Below, in pieces: positions 61,917 to 64,000 of a stretch of DNA of 64,000 bases (the first letter of the stretch is position 1; every line of letters starts with the position of its first letter). Under the pieces are notes generated by a model. It saw only the letters and a list, made by a program, of their open reading frames with translations. It was not told where the DNA came from and made no database searches. Source of the stretch: Rhizomonospora bruguierae (GTDB lineage: Bacteria; Actinomycetota; Actinomycetes; Mycobacteriales; Micromonosporaceae); the NCBI RefSeq assembly GCF_018397995.1, contig NZ_BBQH01000020.1, positions 95,048 to 159,047 on the forward strand. The letters are read 5' to 3'. Both the position numbers and the translations under genes were made by a program.

Positions 61917-62426
61917 ATGCCCACCACCCCGGTCTACGGGTTGCCCTACCAGGGCACGAACGACCCGCCGGACGGACCGATCCTCGGCCAGGCCCTGGCC
62001 CTGGCGGTCGAGGCCGAGGTGCAGCGCCTCGACGCCGCGGTCCGCCACTACGAGGGCGCAGCCTCTGCGGACCTGCCGCTGACGCCCACGCTGACCGACG
62101 TGCCCGGCGCGTCCGTCACCGTCACCGCGCAGGCCGCCGGCGCCCGCTACATCGCGCTCGCGACCTTCAGGTTCGACCGGTCCACGGCCAACAGCTCGGC
62201 GCACGGCATCGGCCGCCTGAACGTCGCCGGCGTCGACCTGCCCCCTCAGGTGCCCGTGCGGCTGAACTCGGCAGTCCTCGCCACCGTTACCTGTGCCCGC
62301 GCCTTCTCTGGCACCCTCGCCTCCGCCGGCAACCACACCTTCAAGCTGCGCGGATCGTGCGTCACGGCCGGCGTGTGGTCAGCCACCCTCGCCGACACCA
62401 ACCTCGTCGTCCTCGTCATCGGCTAG
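61917..62426 (+). CDS. Tail fibre/receptor-binding candidate
   Basis: The product has 169 residues. The start, PTTPVYGLPYQGTNDPPDGPILGQALALAVEAEVQRLDAAV, is the usual beginning of actinophage fibre proteins, with a trimer-type helix. A beta-rich head domain follows (ASVTVTAQAAGARYIALATFRFDRS; GNHTFKLRGSC) similar in order to the preceding protein's C-terminal domain. It is likely the receptor-binding fibre. AGGGAG lies upstream of ATG 61917. Confidence 0.75.
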   Translation: MPTTPVYGLPYQGTNDPPDGPILGQALALAVEAEVQRLDAAVRHYEGAASADLPLTPTLTDVPGASVTVTAQAAGARYIALATFRFDRSTANSSAHGIGRLNVAGVDLPPQVPVRLNSAVLATVTCARAFSGTLASAGNHTFKLRGSCVTAGVWSATLADTNLVVLVIG

Positions 62427-62437
62427 CGGGAGCGCTC

Positions 62438-62521
62438 ATGACACTGGCACTGCGGGAGTTCATCCCGACCCACAACGTCCTGCCCGTCCTGCCCGCCGTT
62501 GACCCAGGGGAGTCGGCGTGA
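62438..62521 (+). CDS. Small peptide before the endolysin (27 residues)
   Basis: ATG 62438 has CGGGAGCG upstream. The product (LALREFIPTHNVLPVLPAVDP) is short, with no clear motif. Its TGA shares a base with the endolysin ATG at 62521 (TGATG), so it may serve translation coupling. Peptides of this size and place occur in related actinophage gene sets, but I cannot confirm conservation. Confidence 0.45.
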   Translation: MTLALREFIPTHNVLPVLPAVDPGESA

Positions 62522-63375
62522 TGGTCATCATCTCCCGCGCCCAGTGGGGCGCCCGCCCGCCACGCAGCACCGAAACGGTGCCCTGGCCGAAGCGGCAACG
62601 CGTCGATGTCCACTACAGCGCCGGGCCGGCCACCCAGACGCCACGGGTCATCCAGGACTTCCACATGGACACCAGGAAGTGGGCCGACATCGGCTACAAC
62701 TTCTTGGTCAACACCAAGGGCGAAATCTTCGAGGGCCGCGGCTGGACGAACCTCGGAGCGCACATCGCCGGCCACAACACCGCCGGCATCGGGGTGTGCT
62801 TCATCGGCCGCGACGCGGACGTGACCGAGGCGGCGAAGAAGGCGATCCGCTGGCTGGCCGACGAGGCGGACCGGCTGGCCGGCCGGCACCTCACCCGCGA
62901 CGGTCACCGGGACCTGGCCTCCACCGAGTGCCCGGGGAACACGCTGCACCGGTGGGTGCACGCGGGGCTGCCCGTCGACGGGCAGGCACTGCCCGAACCA
63001 TCGACCGCTACCAGAGGGGTGAGCGACTTGTTCTGCAAGAAGGGCGACAAGGGCGTGAACGTCGAGTGGCTCCAGTGGATGCTCAGGTCTGCCGGCTACG
63101 ACCCGGGTGACGTGGACAGCGACTACGGCCCGAAGACCGCGGCGGCGCTGCTCGCGCTGCGCCGCAGTGTCGGCACCACGGCCACGTCGGGTGACACGCT
63201 GTCCCCGGCGGCGTTGGAGCACCTGTTCCGGGTGCATGCGCAGCGGCAGGCCAGCAGGGGCCCGAAGGGGGACCCGGGCCCGAAGGGCGACAAGGGCGCC
63301 CCGGGGGACGTCACCGCGACCGTCGCCCAGGTGGTCGACGAGCTGATCCGGCGTCTGGCCGGCGTCACGTCGTGA
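62521..63375 (+). CDS. Endolysin: N-acetylmuramoyl-L-alanine amidase with collagen-like tail
   Basis: The product has 284 residues. The N-terminal amidase_2/PGRP domain (about 1-150) starts ISRAQWGARPP and holds zinc ligands in VHYSAGP (His), GHRDLASTECPGN (His, Cys) and a DIGYNFLVN core. A peptidoglycan-binding domain (about 170-235; GDKGVNVEWLQWMLRSAGYDPGDVDSDYGPKTAAAL) follows. Then comes a collagen-like run of G-x-y triplets, GPKGDPGPKGDKGAPGD, and a C-terminal helix. It cleaves the amide bond between MurNAc and the stem peptide to lyse the cell. ATG 62521 has GGGGAG 8 nt upstream. Confidence 0.92.
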   Translation: MVIISRAQWGARPPRSTETVPWPKRQRVDVHYSAGPATQTPRVIQDFHMDTRKWADIGYNFLVNTKGEIFEGRGWTNLGAHIAGHNTAGIGVCFIGRDADVTEAAKKAIRWLADEADRLAGRHLTRDGHRDLASTECPGNTLHRWVHAGLPVDGQALPEPSTATRGVSDLFCKKGDKGVNVEWLQWMLRSAGYDPGDVDSDYGPKTAAALLALRRSVGTTATSGDTLSPAALEHLFRVHAQRQASRGPKGDPGPKGDKGAPGDVTATVAQVVDELIRRLAGVTS

Positions 63376-63689
63376 CCGTGCACGACCCGCTCGGGCCGGT
63401 GCAGATCACACCGCGGGACATCTACGACCAAATGGTCGCCGTGCGCGACCAAATGGTCGCCGTGCGCTCCGCCGTCGAGCGGCTCGCGGACCGGGCGGAG
63501 TCCACCAGCCGTGACCTGACTGACCACGAGCAGCGGTTGCGGCTAGTGGAGGACGTGCGGCCGGGCCCCCGGATTCGGGACCTGGAGGAGCGGATGCGGT
63601 CGGTCGAGGCCCGGTTGTGGCCGCTGCCAACTGTGTCGGTGCTGCTGGCGCTGGCGGCGCTGGCCCTGTCGATCATCACGAGGCTTTGA
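63372..63689 (+). CDS. Coiled-coil protein with C-terminal membrane helix (lysis module)
   Basis: This 105-residue protein is a helical, charged coiled coil (SAVERLADRAESTSRDLTDHEQRLRLVE..., RIRDLEERMRSVEARL) ending in one membrane helix (PLPTVSVLLALAALALSII). It begins with a perfect tandem repeat of 7 residues (DQMVAVR twice). Placed between endolysin and holin and overlapped with the endolysin (GTGA), it is probably a holin-type II or spanin/antiholin-like lysis protein. Confidence 0.75.
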   Translation: MTVHDPLGPVQITPRDIYDQMVAVRDQMVAVRSAVERLADRAESTSRDLTDHEQRLRLVEDVRPGPRIRDLEERMRSVEARLWPLPTVSVLLALAALALSIITRL

Positions 63690-63700
63690 GGAGGGGGAGC

Positions 63701-63955
63701 ATGTCTGATCACCTGGTATCGCTCATCAGGACGTGGACGCCGATCGCGGTTGGGTCCGCGTTGGCCTGGCTGGCGTCGACGCTCGGCGTCGTGCTCGATG
63801 ACGGCACGTCGACGGCGCTCACTGCCGGCGCGGTCGGCCTGGCCGCAGCCGCCTACTACGCGCTGGCCCGCGCGCTGGAGTCGCGCTGGCCGGTCCTGGG
63901 CGTCCTGCTCGGCACCCGCCGGGAGCCGACGTACGGGCAGCCCGACGAGCAGTAG
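63701..63955 (+). CDS. Holin
   Basis: This 84-residue protein has two membrane helices (PIAVGSALAWLASTLGVVL near 14-32; TALTAGAVGLAAAAYYALARAL near 38-59) and a charged, soluble C-terminus (GTRREPTYGQPDEQ). This is the usual form of actinophage holins after the endolysin. It would make membrane holes that release the amidase. AGGAGGGGGAG lies just upstream of ATG 63701. Confidence 0.87.
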   Translation: MSDHLVSLIRTWTPIAVGSALAWLASTLGVVLDDGTSTALTAGAVGLAAAAYYALARALESRWPVLGVLLGTRREPTYGQPDEQ

Positions 63956-64000
63956 ACTGCGGGTTCCTAGGCGCAGCGGACACCCACGTCCAACGCAACG

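Larger units (their letters stand above)
31760..64000. mobile_element. Siphovirus-type prophage (left end to beyond window)
   Basis: From the repressor (31759-32040) on, all genes are phage-type: immunity, YqaJ/RecT/RusA recombination, WhiB, replication, terminase, HK97-type head, long flexible tail with frameshifted chaperones and an 847-residue tape measure, and lysis. No integrase or excisionase is present, so it is expected to the right of base 64000 or is missing. The structural set is complete and uninterrupted, so the element could be inducible. No duplicated attachment core can be identified without the right junction. Confidence 0.92.

Overview
The window comes from a high-GC actinobacterium, most likely of the Micromonosporaceae (Micromonospora-like). 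The evidence is extreme GC bias in third codon positions, frequent GTG starts, the actinobacterial gene order mfd - SurA-like lipoprotein - mazG - eno - FtsB/DivIC-like - DUF501 - ppx/gppA, and families such as LppU, HAAS/PadR and DUF58/MoxR. The genus is an inference from overall character; no 16S gene or database search was available.

Positions 1-31759 are ordinary chromosome. In order: the end of an ABC exporter; convergent ppc; mfd with a lipoprotein gene and mazG downstream; a divergent EamA transporter / DUF885 pair; a lipoprotein; eno; a divisome-type membrane protein; DUF501; an ArgA-like acetyltransferase and Ppx/GppA phosphatase; a broken Doc toxin; a PadR-HAAS pair; an LppU-like protein; a dienelactone hydrolase-like protein and a family-5-type uracil-DNA glycosylase; an operon of DUF4129, a small membrane protein, MoxR ATPase, DUF58 and a membrane protein; an NDH-2-like flavoprotein; a GT-C-like membrane protein; tRNA-Leu(UAA), the bldA equivalent; a Bax inhibitor-1 family protein; a small conserved protein and a thiolase. 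Several of these genes look leaderless, with a TANNNT box 6-8 nt before the start codon.

From about 31760 to the end is a siphovirus-type prophage whose right end and integrase lie outside the window. It opens with a divergent immunity region (XRE repressor on minus, Cro-like XRE on plus). A long early operon follows, chained by 4-nt stop/start overlaps, with YqaJ exonuclease, RecT annealase, RusA resolvase, a phage WhiB and a replication gene that seems to contain an origin-like repeat block. Next come zinc-rich regulators, a PLD-like protein, a P27-type small terminase and HNH. The morphogenesis run is TerS - TerL - portal - MuF - scaffold - capsid - connectors - tail terminator - tail tube - tail assembly chaperones with a -1 frameshift - tape measure - distal tail - hub - fibres, followed by lysis genes (amidase endolysin, coiled-coil/TM protein, holin).

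The observations I rate highest are: (1) an 80/101-bp repeat family at two host gene junctions whose units are themselves 27/34-codon mini-ORFs linked by GTGA stop/start overlaps; (2) a structured mRNA leader, with compensatory changes, shared by two unrelated cargo-like prophage genes (PLD-like at 43099 and multi-zinc HNH at 55790); (3) an origin-like iteron/hairpin block inside the replication gene; and (4) a duplicated intergenic control element centred on CCACAGTGG.
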